Shown here: positions 1-8,100 of the stretch, piece after piece
How the letters are laid out: each line of letters opens with the position of its first letter
Numbering within the stretch: position 1 is the first letter of the stretch
NCBI RefSeq assembly: GCF_001648175.1
Contig: NZ_CP015243.1
Span: 1,364,001-1,428,000 of the forward strand
Direction of reading: 5' to 3'
DNA length: 64,000 bases
DNA from: Halotalea alkalilenta
GTDB lineage: Bacteria; Pseudomonadota; Gammaproteobacteria; Pseudomonadales; Halomonadaceae
Notes under the pieces: generated by a model
The model's input: the letters and a program-made list of their open reading frames with translations, nothing else
What the model was told of the DNA's origin: nothing
The model's database searches: none
Translations under genes and position numbers: made by a program

Positions 1-689
1 AAATGCTGGCGCAGCCGCTCCCAGACCAGGGTGAAGCATTCATCGAACGAGGCGCCGCCCGAGTCGGTGGCGAGCAGGCTCGCTTTCGATCCGAAGTAGC
101 GGGCGAAGGGTTCGAAGGTCGGCCAGGCGGCGGGCGTGGTGTAGAGGTGCTCGACGGCGTTGAAGTCGCAGTGCAGGTCGAGCACGTAGTCCGCCCCGCA
201 GGCGAGGCGTTGCAGCACCAGGTGGGTCGACTCGAAGGCGCTGCGCGGGGTGAGCGCCTCGAGCGCCTGGCGAAAACGCCGACGGATCTCGCGGCAGTTG
301 GCCTGCGGTTCGTCGCTCAGTACGGTGCCCGCATCTGGTTCCAGCTCCGTCGCGATCGTCTCGAAAACGTCGACGAAGCGGCGGTTGAAGTTGCTTACGC
401 TCTCGAAGTCGTAACGGCCGAGCGGAGTATCCATCAGCTGCTGGTCGAGCCCGTTCGGATTGGCCACCGGTACCAGGGTGACGCGCGCGCGCAGCCCGCC
501 CTCGGCCTCGAGCGCCTCGAAGCGCTGCTTGAGCTTCCACGCCACCAGCATTCCCGGCAGTTCATCTGCGTGCAGCGAGGCTTGGACGTAGAGCGAACGC
601 TCGGCGTCGGCCGGGCCGAAATGGAAGCTTTCGATCCGGCGTTCGGTGCCGGGCGCCGGGGAGAGCAGCGGGTGGCTTTGGTGTTCCAC
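1..689 (-). CDS. Succinylglutamate desuccinylase/aspartoacylase-family zinc hydrolase (partial)
   Basis: Zinc-dependent amide hydrolase of the AstE/AspA branch of the M14 carboxypeptidase fold. The visible 229 residues start at a GTG preceded by AGGA and run off the left edge, so the C-terminus is missing. An HADE motif (H40, E43) fits the HxxE zinc ligands, and an LDLHCD stretch near residue 170 supplies the third ligand. VANPNG and a conserved NFNR segment are also typical. It lies just downstream of the binding protein of an amino acid ABC transporter on the same strand, so it probably deacylates an imported N-acylated amino acid. It is distinct from the canonical astE at the other end of this cluster. 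The substrate is not determinable from sequence. Confidence 0.8.
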   Translation of the reverse strand, partial: MEHQSHPLLSPAPGTERRIESFHFGPADAERSLYVQASLHADELPGMLVAWKLKQRFEALEAEGGLRARVTLVPVANPNGLDQQLMDTPLGRYDFESVSNFNRRFVDVFETIATELEPDAGTVLSDEPQANCREIRRRFRQALEALTPRSAFESTHLVLQRLACGADYVLDLHCDFNAVEHLYTTPAAWPTFEPFARYFGSKASLLATDSGGASFDECFTLVWERLRQH

Positions 690-772
690 GAGTGAAGTCC
701 TAAGTGGCGATTGCGCTATACGCGAAGGCGCCGCCCAAGGGGGCGGCGCCGACGAGGATCGAGCGGAAGGGT

Positions 773-1552
773 TTACTCTTCGACGCCGAAGTACTTGTCG
801 TAGAGGCTCTGGTAGGTGCCATCTTCCCGGACCTCAGCGAGGGCCTGGTTGAAACGCTCGGCGAGCGCCTCGTCGCGGGGACGGAAAGCGATGCCGAAAC
901 CGTCGCCGAAGTACTCCTTGGGTTCATCGATCATATCGCCGACCACCACGTAGTCGCCCTGGTCTGCGTCGAGCATGGTGGTCTTGCCGATCGGGAAATC
1001 GAGGAAGGCGATGTCGATACGTCCGGCGCTCATGTCGATCACCAGGTCATCAGCGGTGGCGTAGCGGCGGATTTGCGCTTCGCTGCCGTAGAGATCCGTG
1101 ACGTAGTTGTCCTGCAGCGTACCGCGCTGCACGCCGATCGTCTTGCCCTTGAGCGTCTGTGCGTCGGCGCTGGTGAAGCCTTCGCTGCTCGGTGCGAACC
1201 AGGCCGACGGTGGCGAGATGTAGGGCTCGGAGAACAGTACCTGCTGACGGCGCTCTTCATTGATCGTCATCGACGACATGATCGCGTCGAACCTGCGTGA
1301 CAGCAGGCCGGGAATGATCCCGTCCCAGGCCTGGACCACCCACTCGCACTGGAGCTCGGCGCGTTCGCACAGCGCGTCGCCGAGCTCGATGTCGAAGCCG
1401 GTCAGCGAACCATCGGGGTTGCGGTACTCCATCGGTTCATAGGGTACGTCCACACCGATGCGGATGCTCTGGTAATCACGGCCTTGGGCATGCGCGCCGA
1501 CGGCGAGGGTGAGACTGGCGCCGAAGAGCGCTGCGGTGACGATTCTCTTCAT
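773..1552 (-). CDS. Polar amino acid ABC transporter substrate-binding protein
   Basis: Periplasmic solute-binding protein of family 3 (HisJ/ArtJ/AotJ type), 259 aa. A signal peptide covers residues 1-23 (hydrophobic AALFGASLTLAV core, cleavage after AHA). Family hallmarks are GVDVPYEPMEY, GFDIELGDALC, WDGIIPGLLSRRFD, LFSEPY, and the C-terminal GTYQSLYDKYF. It delivers the ligand to the two permeases and the ATPase encoded upstream on the same strand. The association with astE suggests arginine, ornithine or a related basic amino acid, but this is inference from context. A ruined paralogue sits directly upstream. Confidence 0.9.
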   Translation of the reverse strand: MKRIVTAALFGASLTLAVGAHAQGRDYQSIRIGVDVPYEPMEYRNPDGSLTGFDIELGDALCERAELQCEWVVQAWDGIIPGLLSRRFDAIMSSMTINEERRQQVLFSEPYISPPSAWFAPSSEGFTSADAQTLKGKTIGVQRGTLQDNYVTDLYGSEAQIRRYATADDLVIDMSAGRIDIAFLDFPIGKTTMLDADQGDYVVVGDMIDEPKEYFGDGFGIAFRPRDEALAERFNQALAEVREDGTYQSLYDKYFGVEE

Positions 1553-1611
1553 CGGGTTGTTCTCTCGTCTTCAACTCATGGATCGGGTGCCGGAGCACGC
1601 GGTGGGTCGAT

Positions 1612-1797
1612 TCAATCCTCGGCATTCACCGATAGATCGTAGTCGAAATAGCGTTCCATCAATGCCTTGAAGGTACCGTCGGCGTTCAGCCCCTGTGGCC
1701 TGGTTGATTTTTCCGGCCAGCGCCCCGTCGCGCGGACGATCCAGACGCTGAGGATATTCTAATAGGGGTCGAAGAACAGTACCCGCCTTGCTCGACC
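1612..1797 (-). pseudogene. Decayed second amino acid-binding protein (fragment)
   Basis: The stretch between permease and binding-protein genes still reads as pieces of a family 3 binding protein. One frame gives VLFFDPY followed by a TAG. A second frame gives RPRDGALAGKINQA. The first frame resumes with LNADGTFKALMERYF and ends at a TGA (1612-1614). These blocks match, in order, LFSEPY, RPRDEALAERFNQA and EDGTYQSLYDKYF of the intact protein next door. Most of the middle of the gene is deleted and there are at least two frame changes plus a stop. It looks like a tandem duplicate, or an older binding-protein gene, that has been lost. Confidence 0.7.
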
Positions 1798-1893
1798 TAA
1801 GCGCGTACGCACCGCTCGCTGCCCGGGTCGATGCCGAACTCCCTTCACCGGCGGTAGACGCGCGGTCGGCGAACGGCCCGCGGGACAGGGCGA

Positions 1894-2622
1894 TCATCCG
1901 GCGGGTCTCAAGTGGGCGAGCAGCCGGCGCTCGAGACCGCGGAAGATGCCCTGGATCCCGAAGCTCAGCACCATGTAGAGCAGCGCGACGAAGATGAAGG
2001 CGGTGAACGGGGCGTAGAAGCGTGCGTAGACATAGTAGGCCGCACCGGTCAGGTCCATGATCGTCACCACGCTTGCGATCGCGCTGGCGTGGAGCATGAA
2101 GATCACTTCGTTGCCATAGGCCGGAAGCGCGCGGCGAAACGCGCTCGGCAGCACGATGCGACGGATGGTCAGGGCGCGCGACATGCCATAGGCCCGCGCG
2201 GCCTCGACTTCACCGCGCGGTGTCGACCTGATCGCGCCGTGGAAGATTTCGGTGGTGTAGGCGGCGGTATTGAGGGTGAAGGCGAACAGCGCCGGATAGA
2301 GCGGGTCCTGGACGAAGAACCAGATCCAGGTGTCGCGCACTCCGGGAACGAAGGCGAAGCCGTAGTAGGCGAGGTAGAGCTGGATCAGTAAAGGCGTGGC
2401 GCGGAACACGTAGGTGTAGCACCAGATCGGCCACTTGATGATGGCGAAACGGGAGCCGCGCAGTATCGACAGCGGTACCGCCAGCAGCAGCCCGATCAAC
2501 AGCGAGACGAACACCAGCTGGACCGTGTTGACCATCCCGTCCCAGTAGATGTTCAGGGTGTTGACGGTGAAGATCGCGTTGCCGTTGAGCAGGTCGGTGA
2601 TCGTTTGAGTGAGCTGTTCCAT
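1894..2622 (-). CDS. Polar amino acid ABC transporter permease (HisM/ArtM type)
   Basis: Inner-membrane permease of the HisM/AotM family, 242 aa when started at the ATG at 2622, which overlaps the stop of the preceding permease gene as ATGA. An upstream in-frame start exists but would intrude into that gene. The hydrophobic profile fits about five membrane spans. The cytoplasmic EAA loop that docks the ATPase reads EAARAYGMSRALTIRRIVLP, with the conserved Gly later in LPAYGNE. It pairs with the neighbouring HisQ-type permease to form the translocation channel. Confidence 0.9.
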   Translation of the reverse strand: MEQLTQTITDLLNGNAIFTVNTLNIYWDGMVNTVQLVFVSLLIGLLLAVPLSILRGSRFAIIKWPIWCYTYVFRATPLLIQLYLAYYGFAFVPGVRDTWIWFFVQDPLYPALFAFTLNTAAYTTEIFHGAIRSTPRGEVEAARAYGMSRALTIRRIVLPSAFRRALPAYGNEVIFMLHASAIASVVTIMDLTGAAYYVYARFYAPFTAFIFVALLYMVLSFGIQGIFRGLERRLLAHLRPAG

Positions 2623-3347
2623 CAGTCGTTGGCCTCCGTGAAGCCGACGCTGTAGCGACGGGTCAGCCACTGGAACAGCAGCTCGGAGAGGCTGGCAATG
2701 GCGAGATAGCCGAGCGCCACCGGGAGCAGGAACAAAAATGGCTGGTGGGTGGCCTTGGTCGCTTCGTCGGCGACCCGGACCATATCGGTGAGGCCGATGA
2801 TCGAGACCAGTGCGGTGGTCTTCAAAAGCACCATCCAGTTGTTACCGAGCCCGGGCAGCGCGTGGCGCATCATCAGCGGGAAGCGCACCCGCTGGAACGC
2901 TTTCAGCGGGCTCATGCCATAGGCCCGCGCGGCCTCCATCTGCCCCGCATCGACCGCCATGAAGGCGCCACGGAAGGTCTCCGCCATGTAGGCGCCGAAG
3001 ATGAAGCCGATGGTGATGACCCCGGCGGTGAAGGCATCGACGTCGATGAACCAGTCGATTCGCCCATCGGTGGCATCATAGAGGTAGTCGGTGAACATGT
3101 TGACGCCGATCTGGCCGCCATAGAACAGCAGCATCATCAGCACCAGGTCGGGCACGCCTCGAATCACCGTGGTGTAGAAGGTCGCCACGCCCTTGAGCAG
3201 CGCCGACGAGGAGAGCTTGGCGCTGGCGGTGAGCATGCCGAGCAGCAGTGCGATTACCATCGAAAGCACCGCGACCCGGAGGGTCAGCCAGCCGCCCTCG
3301 ATGAGGCGTGGGCCGTAGCCCTGGAAGTCGAGCCAGGCAAGATCCAT
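2622..3347 (-). CDS. Polar amino acid ABC transporter permease (HisQ/ArtQ type)
   Basis: Second permease of the same importer, 241 aa, HisQ/AotQ type. The N-terminal half carries the GGWLTLRVAVLSMVIALLLG span and VIRGVPDLVLMMLLFYGG, a segment typical of this subfamily. The EAA loop is EAARAYGMSPLKAFQRVRFP followed by LPGLGNNW. Its stop codon overlaps the next permease start by a single base, so translation is probably coupled. It lies 24 bases downstream of the ATPase gene. Confidence 0.92.
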   Translation of the reverse strand: MDLAWLDFQGYGPRLIEGGWLTLRVAVLSMVIALLLGMLTASAKLSSSALLKGVATFYTTVIRGVPDLVLMMLLFYGGQIGVNMFTDYLYDATDGRIDWFIDVDAFTAGVITIGFIFGAYMAETFRGAFMAVDAGQMEAARAYGMSPLKAFQRVRFPLMMRHALPGLGNNWMVLLKTTALVSIIGLTDMVRVADEATKATHQPFLFLLPVALGYLAIASLSELLFQWLTRRYSVGFTEAND

Positions 3348-3371
3348 GGGGGTTCTCCGCGGGGCCGTGTA

Positions 3372-4142
3372 TCAGTGCTTGGGGGCCAGGAACTGGCGCA
3401 GGCGCGGCGAGGTCGGGTTATCGAGCACCTGGCTCGGCGGCCCGGCCTCTTCGACCCGGCCCTGGTGCAGGTAGACCACCTGGCTCGAGACATCGCGGGC
3501 GAAAGCCATCTCGTGGGTCACCACGATCATCGTGCGGCCTTCGTCGGCGAGCTCGCGCATCACCCGCAGCACATCGCCGACCAGCTCCGGGTCGAGTGCC
3601 GAGGTCGGCTCGTCGAACAGCATCACCTCGGGTTCCATCGCCAAGGCGCGCGCGATCGCGCCGCGCTGCTGCTGGCCTCCGGAGAGCTGGGCCGGATAGT
3701 AGTCGGCGCGTTCGGCGAGGCCGACCCGCTCGAGCAGTGCCATGCCGCGGGCACGGGCCTCGGCCTTGGGCACCTTGAGCACGTGGATCGGAGCCTCGAT
3801 GACGTTGGCGAGCAGCGTCATGTGCGCCCAAAGGTTGAAGTTCTGGAACACCATCGAGAGTTTGGAGCGGATACGCTCGACCTGGCGATGGTCGGCGACT
3901 TCGCGCCCGCGCCGGGTCTCCTTGAAACGGATGCTCTCGCCGTGGACCACGATCTCGCCAGCGTTGGGCCGTTCGAGCAGGTTCATGCAGCGCAGGAAGG
4001 TACTCTTGCCCGAGCCGGAGGCACCGATCAGGGTGATCACATCACCCTTCTTTGCAGTGAGCGACAGGCCGCGAAGCACGGGGTTGTCGCCGAAGCTCTT
4101 GTGCAGGTCGGTGATGACCAGCGGGTGGATTGGCTCTGGCAT
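3372..4142 (-). CDS. Polar amino acid ABC transporter ATP-binding protein
   Basis: ATPase of the HisP/AotP family that powers the adjacent permeases. Walker A is GASGSGKST (residues 40-48), the signature is LSGGQQQR, Walker B is [12 protein letters not shown], and the switch His is in [11 protein letters not shown]. The start is uncertain: ATGs at 4187, 4157 and 4142 are all in frame. The one at 4142 gives 256 aa, matches the family N-terminus (short lead before [10 protein letters not shown]) and has GGAA six bases upstream. The gene follows astE on the same strand, about 250 bases downstream. Confidence 0.92.
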   Translation of the reverse strand: MPEPIHPLVITDLHKSFGDNPVLRGLSLTAKKGDVITLIGASGSGKSTFLRCMNLLERPNAGEIVVHGESIRFKETRRGREVADHRQVERIRSKLSMVFQNFNLWAHMTLLANVIEAPIHVLKVPKAEARARGMALLERVGLAERADYYPAQLSGGQQQRGAIARALAMEPEVMLFDEPTSALDPELVGDVLRVMRELADEGRTMIVVTHEMAFARDVSSQVVYLHQGRVEEAGPPSQVLDNPTSPRLRQFLAPKH

Positions 4143-4334
4143 GGTCTGTTCCAGCATGGCAGCGACCGAAGGCTTGTGGCCTCGCATCGGTCAGGCTGCG
4201 ATGGATGTTATTGGCTGTGAATCGGCGCTATCGCTGCGTGGCTGTCGGCGCGCGAGGTAGGCGCGCATCGCAGGCGTACTTCCCCGGCCAGCCACCGGGC
4301 AGCGCAAGCGCGCATTCTAGCAGAGCCACCCGCG

Positions 4335-4370
4335 GGTTGCGCCAGCCCGCTTGCCGCCGCCGGCGCAACC
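4335..4370. terminator. Inverted repeat between astE and the ABC genes
   Basis: Perfect 9-base arms, GGTTGCGCC (4335-4343) and GGCGCAACC (4362-4370), separated by 18 bases. It lies between the astE stop and the ATPase start on the minus strand. It has no clear U-tract, so it may be a weak terminator or attenuator, or a chance palindrome in GC-rich DNA. Confidence 0.3.
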
Positions 4371-4392
4371 TCGGGATAAGTGCTGACACGCT

Positions 4393-5394
4393 TTAATCCA
4401 AGCGCTCGACCAATAGCCCGGCGCGGGCCCCGAGCTCGACCCGAGGGTTGGGAAAGACGACTCGCTGCGGGCGGTCGCCGACGCGGACCTCGCCCTGGAC
4501 CGCATCGGCCCCGACCAGTGCTCCGGGGGGAAATTCGCTGAAGTTAGCCAAGTCGTCGGCGAAAGCGAAGCGGAAATCCTCCGCTTCGCGGGTGATCTCG
4601 CGCGCCACCCGGTAGAGCGGCATCGCCACTTCGCCATCGCGTGCGTCGAGCCCGAGCGGCGCGCCTTCGATCCAGGCCTCGATCGCAGCACCCAGCGGGC
4701 GCAGCGGCGCGAGATCGTTGGCCCCGAACGGGGCCACCCGGCCGAGTTCTAGGGTGAACCCTTGCGCCTCATGATAGTGGCGGCTGTAGTGGGAGAAGGT
4801 CCAGCTGTGGGCGTGCTGGCGCAGGCCGGCCTGGAGCCCTGCGCCGTGCAGTGCGTTCCACAATGCGGCGGGCGTGGAGGTGGCGGCGAACGGCTCGATC
4901 GCGAAGCGCGGATGGAGGCTTTCGCGGATCGCGGTATGCAGGTCCAGATGCAGGCGCGCGCGCCCTTGGTGGGCTGAGAAGAATCGATCGACCGCGGTCA
5001 TCAGTTCCCGAGCGCGCAGCTGCTCGGGGCGCATGCCCTCGCGACCGCGCTCGAACAGCCGGTTGAGGTTGGTGTCGATGTAGCGCGTCGCGCGGACTAC
5101 CGCCTCGGGGCTGCCGAGGAGCAAGAGCGTAGGCGCACCAAGCCTGACCAGGCCGGCCTCCAGCCGGGAGAGGGTTTCGCCGAGCAGCTCTATCGGCGCG
5201 GTCTCGTCACCGTGCACGCCGACGCTGATCACCAGTGCCACGGCCCGCTGGTCTACCACGGTGGGGCGCAGCTCGAAAATACCGCGCTCGTGCTGGACGA
5301 AGGCACCGCCGGCAAGCGCTCCCCCTATCGCAGCCGTCGATGGCCGGGGGGCGAAGGTATCGAGCCATGCGTCGATCAGCGAAGGGGATGCCAT
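4393..5394 (-). CDS. astE: Succinylglutamate desuccinylase
   Basis: Last enzyme of the arginine succinyltransferase (AST) pathway: it hydrolyses N-succinylglutamate to succinate and glutamate in the cytoplasm. The protein is 333 aa, close to the usual 320-340. Zinc ligands are H61 and E64 in VHGDETAP and the His of LDLHTAIR near residue 155. The catalytic Glu lies in the ELGRVAPFG stretch. The ATG at 5394 is chosen because it has CGGAG just upstream and gives the family N-terminus; a longer in-frame extension is non-conserved. The other ast genes are not in the window. The amino acid importer lies directly downstream, consistent with arginine catabolism. Confidence 0.88.
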   Translation of the reverse strand: MASPSLIDAWLDTFAPRPSTAAIGGALAGGAFVQHERGIFELRPTVVDQRAVALVISVGVHGDETAPIELLGETLSRLEAGLVRLGAPTLLLLGSPEAVVRATRYIDTNLNRLFERGREGMRPEQLRARELMTAVDRFFSAHQGRARLHLDLHTAIRESLHPRFAIEPFAATSTPAALWNALHGAGLQAGLRQHAHSWTFSHYSRHYHEAQGFTLELGRVAPFGANDLAPLRPLGAAIEAWIEGAPLGLDARDGEVAMPLYRVAREITREAEDFRFAFADDLANFSEFPPGALVGADAVQGEVRVGDRPQRVVFPNPRVELGARAGLLVERLD

Positions 5395-5533
5395 GAAGGT
5401 GCTCCGGGCAGGGTGGCTTCGATGACTGGACCATAGCCTCTGGCGTCGGGCAAGTCGATCGCGCCGCAGCGATCGGCTAAGGTGTTCGGCCAGAAGGGAA
5501 CCGCCTCGTTCCAAGCGTCACCAGGAGACCGGC

Positions 5534-6058
5534 ATGTCGCACTACGCAACCCTCTCGACCCCGATCGGCGAACTATTGCTGCGCGCCGACGGCGAGCGGC
5601 TCAGCGGTGTCTTCCATCTCGAGGTCGCCCGACCCGCCAAGGCAGTGTCGCAGTGGCGTTATGATCCCGATCCTGAACGCTCTCCCCCGGCGGTGCTGAA
5701 AGAGGCCCAGGCGCAGCTCGATGCGTACTTCCGCCACCGGCTCGAGCGCTTCGACCTGCCGCTCGCCCCGCATGGCAGTGCTTTCCAGCAGCGGGTATGG
5801 GAAGCACTCGCCGAGGTGCCCTTCGGTGACACCGCAAGCTACGGCGAACTCGCTTCACGGCTCGGCTTCGGCGCTCGTCACGCTCGGGCGATCGGTGCCG
5901 CGGTGGGGCGCAATCCCTTGTGTCTGGTGGTGCCCTGCCACCGCGTGCTCGGCCGCGGCGGTGAGCTGCGCGGCTATGCCGGTGGCATTGGCAGGAAGCG
6001 CTGGCTGCTCGAGCACGAAGGGGTGCTGAGCGCGCCGCTATGGGCGTCGATCGACTGA
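5534..6058 (+). CDS. ogt: Methylated-DNA--[protein]-cysteine S-methyltransferase
   Basis: Suicide DNA-repair protein that takes the methyl group from O6-methylguanine or O4-methylthymine onto a cysteine. The protein is 174 aa. The acceptor is C135 in the PCHRV motif, followed by RGGELRGYAGGIGRKRWLLEHE, which is cut here only by description and forms the guanine pocket region. The helix-turn-helix for DNA entry reads YGELASRLG and ARAIGAAVGRNP. There is no Ada-type N-terminal regulatory domain, so it is an Ogt-type enzyme. ACCAGGAGACC precedes the ATG as a ribosome binding site. It is convergent with, and nearly touches, the SMR gene. Confidence 0.93.
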   Translation: MSHYATLSTPIGELLLRADGERLSGVFHLEVARPAKAVSQWRYDPDPERSPPAVLKEAQAQLDAYFRHRLERFDLPLAPHGSAFQQRVWEALAEVPFGDTASYGELASRLGFGARHARAIGAAVGRNPLCLVVPCHRVLGRGGELRGYAGGIGRKRWLLEHEGVLSAPLWASID

Positions 6059-6060
6059 GC

Positions 6061-6375
6061 TCAATCGACCAGCTTGAGTCCGACCACCGCGCAGACGATC
6101 AGGGCGAGAAAGGCGATTCTCAGCGGCCGGTGCGATTCGCCCCAAAGCCACATCCCCAGCAGCGCGCTACCGACCGCGCCGATGCCGGTGAAGGTCGCAT
6201 AGGCGACGCCGAGATCGATCTCGCGCATTGCGAGGTTGAGCAGCGCAAGCGATGCCGAGAAGCCCACCACGATGACCGCCAGGCCCGAGCGCCAATGGCC
6301 GTCGGTGACCCGCTTGATCGCAGTGACGCCGACGACTTCGAGCAGTCCGGCGAAGATCAGTATCAGCCAAGCCAT
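6061..6375 (-). CDS. SMR-family efflux subunit (YkkD-like)
   Basis: Small multidrug resistance protein, 104 aa with four predicted membrane helices. The essential membrane glutamate is E13 in AGLLEVVG. The central YATFTGIGAVGSALLG and the C-terminal IVCAVVGLKLV are family signatures. It is the second gene of a pair with another SMR protein 25 bases upstream, as in the Bacillus YkkC/YkkD pair. Its GVTAIK after the Glu resembles YkkD rather than EmrE. It probably acts as a heterodimer exporting cationic compounds by proton antiport. A divergent TetR regulator likely controls the pair. Confidence 0.88.
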   Translation of the reverse strand: MAWLILIFAGLLEVVGVTAIKRVTDGHWRSGLAVIVVGFSASLALLNLAMREIDLGVAYATFTGIGAVGSALLGMWLWGESHRPLRIAFLALIVCAVVGLKLVD

Positions 6376-6400
6376 GGTCGTTCTCCCTGTCGGACGAGCG

Positions 6401-6715
6401 TCAGCTGGTGCGCTTGAGCCCGATCACACCGAGCAGCAGCAGCGCGATGAAAGCCGCAGTGGCGAGATCCCAGCCGCTGCCCAGCCAGAACATATCCACC
6501 GCCGCGGTGCCGGCGGTGCCGAGCGCGACGAACACCACGTAGGCGGTGGCCACCGGCATCCGCCGCGAGGCATGCAGGAGCAGGGCGAAGCTTGCCGCCA
6601 CCAGCACCAGGGTCAGCGCCCAGTCACCAACGCTTTGCGCCTGCTTCAGGCCCAGTGCCCAGCCGACTTCCGCGGCGGCGGCCGGCAGCAGCATCGCCCA
6701 TCCTTTGAGACTCAT
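6401..6715 (-). CDS. SMR-family efflux subunit (YkkC-like)
   Basis: Second SMR subunit, 104 aa, four helices. The membrane glutamate is E16 in AAAAEVGWALGLK; the EVGWALGLK context matches the SugE/YkkC branch. The VATAYVVFVALGTAGTAAVD segment and LLLGVIGLK end are typical. It is the promoter-proximal gene of the pair and starts 36 bases from a palindrome that should be the TetR operator. Guanidinium export is a known role of some relatives, but no guanidine riboswitch is seen here and the substrate is open. Confidence 0.88.
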   Translation of the reverse strand: MSLKGWAMLLPAAAAEVGWALGLKQAQSVGDWALTLVLVAASFALLLHASRRMPVATAYVVFVALGTAGTAAVDMFWLGSGWDLATAAFIALLLLGVIGLKRTS

Positions 6716-6750
6716 GGTTCGCCTCCTTCAGATCACCATGATCGGAATGC

Positions 6751-6776
6751 TAGGCTAACTAACGGTAGTTAGTCTA
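6751..6776. promoter_or_regulatory. Probable TetR operator
   Basis: A 26-base inverted repeat: core arms CTAACTA (6755-6761) and TAGTTAG (6766-6772) around ACGG, extended outward by TAG and CTA with one mismatched pair. It lies in the divergent gap between the SMR pair and the tetR-type gene, which is where an autoregulating TetR repressor would bind. Confidence 0.75.
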
Positions 6777-6863
6777 GTGTGTCATGGTCGTATCGAGATT
6801 TGGCGCGCCCATGTCGCTGGTTGGCGGATTAGAATGCGGCTACTGTTCATCGCAGGAGGGACT

Positions 6864-7445
6864 ATGGCTACGACCCGAGAGCGGCTCGCCGTCGCAGGCC
6901 TCAGGCTGTTCGCCGAGAAAGGGTTCGAGGCGACTTCGCTGGGTGCGCTCGCCGAGGCGGTGGGTATCCGCAAGCCTTCGATCTACAACCACTTCGACAG
7001 CAAGGATGCGCTGTTTCTCTTTTTGGTCGATGAGGTGGTGGGGCAGATGCGCGAGCGGATCGCGGCGGGCTTCGAGGCGATGAGGGCAGCGGCGTTCGAT
7101 GCGCGTCTCGAGCGTTTGCTCCTCGACGCCAGCGGTGAGGATTTCGGCCGCGTCGAGGGCATCTTCTACAAGCGTTTCATCCTCTTCCCGCCGCCGCGCT
7201 TCGCCACCGAGGTCAGTGCCCAGATGGCTCGCTGCGAGCGGGAGTGCGACCTGCTGCTCGATGTGCTCTACGCACAGGGGCATGAGTTGGGGCTGTTCGA
7301 GGGCATCGACCGGGCGAGCTTCGGCGCCACCTTCTACTGCGTCGCCGATGGGCTCTTCACCGAGCGATTCATCTATGCCGCCGATGAATTGGCCGCACGG
7401 CGCGAGCGGGTGTGGGGCGTACTGCGTCGAGCGATCGGCCTCTAG
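6864..7445 (+). CDS. TetR/AcrR-family transcriptional regulator
   Basis: Repressor of 193 aa. The N-terminal helix-turn-helix is clear: AVAGLRLFAEKGFEATSLG, then LAEAVGIRKPSIYNHFDSKD, the usual TetR recognition helix. The C-terminal domain is divergent, as expected for the ligand pocket. The start at 6864 is preceded by AGGAGGG; upstream in-frame codons are non-conserved. It is divergent from the SMR efflux pair and a palindrome sits between them, so it most likely represses both until a toxic cation binds. Confidence 0.87.
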   Translation: MATTRERLAVAGLRLFAEKGFEATSLGALAEAVGIRKPSIYNHFDSKDALFLFLVDEVVGQMRERIAAGFEAMRAAAFDARLERLLLDASGEDFGRVEGIFYKRFILFPPPRFATEVSAQMARCERECDLLLDVLYAQGHELGLFEGIDRASFGATFYCVADGLFTERFIYAADELAARRERVWGVLRRAIGL

Positions 7446-7448
7446 GCT

Positions 7449-7817
7449 TCAGACGTGCCATTCGTCACCTTCGTGGACCAGCTCCAGCACGCGATCGAGC
7501 GAACGTCTCTCGCCATCGATCTCCAGTTCGCCGACCACCTTGCAGCGCCAGTGGGCATCGTCCGCAAGCGGTTGGCACTCCGATACCCCGGTGATCTCCA
7601 CTCGGTAGGCGAGTCCCTCGAATGCCTCGAGCTCGGGCCCCTCATCGCCCGCGGCGTGCTGCAGGGTCTGAAGTTCGCGTTCGAAGTGGGACTCGATCGC
7701 CAGGCGTACGGCATCGGCATCGGGAGCGGAGGCCGTGCAGCCGGAAAGCAGCCAGACGGCGGCGACAACGCAAAGGCGTGGGAGCGGCGACGGGGCGAGA
7801 GGGAATGGCACTTTCAT
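7449..7817 (-). CDS. Small putative lipoprotein of unknown function
   Basis: Protein of 122 aa, not recognised beyond its export signal. A lipobox LLSGC follows a hydrophobic segment, so it should be lipidated at the Cys near residue 27. The mature part is acidic, has a second Cys pair (ECQPL and RWC-like HWRCKV), and reads like a small single-domain protein with beta strands (YRVEITGV, CKVVGELEI). It is convergent with the tetR gene, only three bases away, and does not share an operon with it. Confidence 0.65.
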   Translation of the reverse strand: MKVPFPLAPSPLPRLCVVAAVWLLSGCTASAPDADAVRLAIESHFERELQTLQHAAGDEGPELEAFEGLAYRVEITGVSECQPLADDAHWRCKVVGELEIDGERRSLDRVLELVHEGDEWHV

Positions 7818-8100
7818 CGGTGATCCTTAAAGTCGCGCCGGCTTAGGGCGCGTTTCAAACCCCGTCATGGATGACGGCTCACACGAACCGCGCGTGTCGC
7901 TCGATTGCGTCGTGCATGCGGCTGGATCCCTCGACGAGCCCTGGATCGGGACGCGCGAAAGCGTCTCGGACCAGGGGCGCGGCGCCATTGTGTCGGTGCC
8001 GGCCCGGATTGGCAATCGCCACCGCTGGTGGCGGCCGCTCGCTGCGCGCAGAATGCGATTGTTGCTCAATCCAACCCATCCAAGCGTACGAGCCCTGCCC

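Noticed and set aside
6716..6863. Guanidine riboswitch ahead of the SMR pair.
   Set aside because: Only a short TetR-type palindrome is seen in this gap; no ykkC-type structured leader was recognised.
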